From Diadophis punctatus similis (Eukaryota; Chordata; Lepidosauria; Squamata; Dipsadidae), in assembly GCA_023053685.1 (NCBI GenBank), contig JALIGW010000010.1:13251919-13315918 (forward strand): DNA of 64,000 nt, in the 5' to 3' direction. The notes below the pieces were generated by a model. The model made no database searches and had not been told where the DNA came from. It saw only the letters and a program-made list of their open reading frames with translations. Position numbers and translations under genes: made by a program. Below, one piece after another: positions 63,850-64,000 of this stretch (position 1 is the first letter of the stretch; each line of letters begins with the position of its first letter).

Positions 63850-64000
63850 TTAGTTTAAAGCACTCCTGATAAGTTGAGCCAGTTGTTTTCTGAAAACATT
63901 CTTCCTAGTTTTTGTGATGTGCAGCCCATCCCTTGCCAAAAGGCCAGTGGAGGTAGTGTAGACCATGGTCCAGGAATCCAAAGTTCTTTTGGCAACACCA
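63850..64000 (-). pseudogene. CR1 ORF1 esterase domain, C-terminal end
   Basis: Reading in from the window edge, the frame gives VAKRTLDSWTMVYTTSTGLL, ARDGLHIT and QLAQLIRSALN, and stops at TAA 63850-63852. DGLH is the Asp-x-x-His block of the SGNH-hydrolase (esterase) domain found in CR1 ORF1 proteins, near the C-terminus as expected. The visible part is open. The rest lies outside the window. Confidence 0.72.

Overview
This window is vertebrate nuclear DNA, most likely from a squamate reptile (lizard or snake). The evidence is interrupted exons with GT-AG splice sites, CR1 and L2-type LINEs, a Sauria-SINE-like copy, a 5S-rRNA-derived SINE remnant, DIRS elements, and Ty1/copia and Ty3/gypsy chromodomain elements. 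Species cannot be fixed from sequence alone. No bacterial gene, operon or CRISPR array is present, and nearly all long open frames belong to transposable elements.

The host gene is a plus-strand gene that I recognise as APOO (MIC26, a MICOS-complex subunit of the mitochondrial inner membrane). Six coding exons lie at 3384-3494, 6235-6354, 25049-25103, 28513-28608, 30402-30493 and 43050-43157. They splice in one frame to 194 codons. A candidate terminal exon at 43271 adds one codon and a stop. Exon 1 lies upstream, outside the window or unrecognised.

The introns are packed with transposons. Intron 1 holds the 3' end of a DIRS element (1-675) and a terminal-inverted-repeat (TIR) element (2142-3170). 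The next intron holds a related 2.5-kb TIR element (3694-6194). The third intron holds one CR1 copy stretched over about 18 kb (6428-24875). It is split by two L2-type LINEs (6969-11870, 12793-17269), a solo LTR (17801-18206) and a copia element (18869-24350), and it is followed by a 5S SINE remnant. Later introns hold a GC-rich hAT element with a perfect 8-bp target duplication (25797-27380), a Sauria SINE, a DIRS element (30558-36527), and a structurally complete copia element with intact LTRs, a 5-bp duplication and one 1,329-codon ORF (36586-41206).

Downstream of the gene, from 43697 to the window end, a second CR1 copy on the minus strand has been pulled apart over more than 20 kb. Its insertions are a long-TIR element that itself contains a composite DIRS element (43968-51802), an inverted pair of about 1-kb TA-flanked elements (52513-53509 and 53674-54657), a chromodomain gypsy element (55029-61189), hAT pieces, and a short RTE-like insertion. 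The last 150 bases encode the end of the CR1 ORF1 esterase domain.

No new defence or metabolic system was found. The most interesting items are the apparently young intact copia with a copia-type internal tRNA-iMet primer site, the second copia whose gag and pol share one frame interrupted by a single UGA, the three DIRS families with matching terminal and internal complementary regions, and the layered nesting that allows the insertion order to be read.
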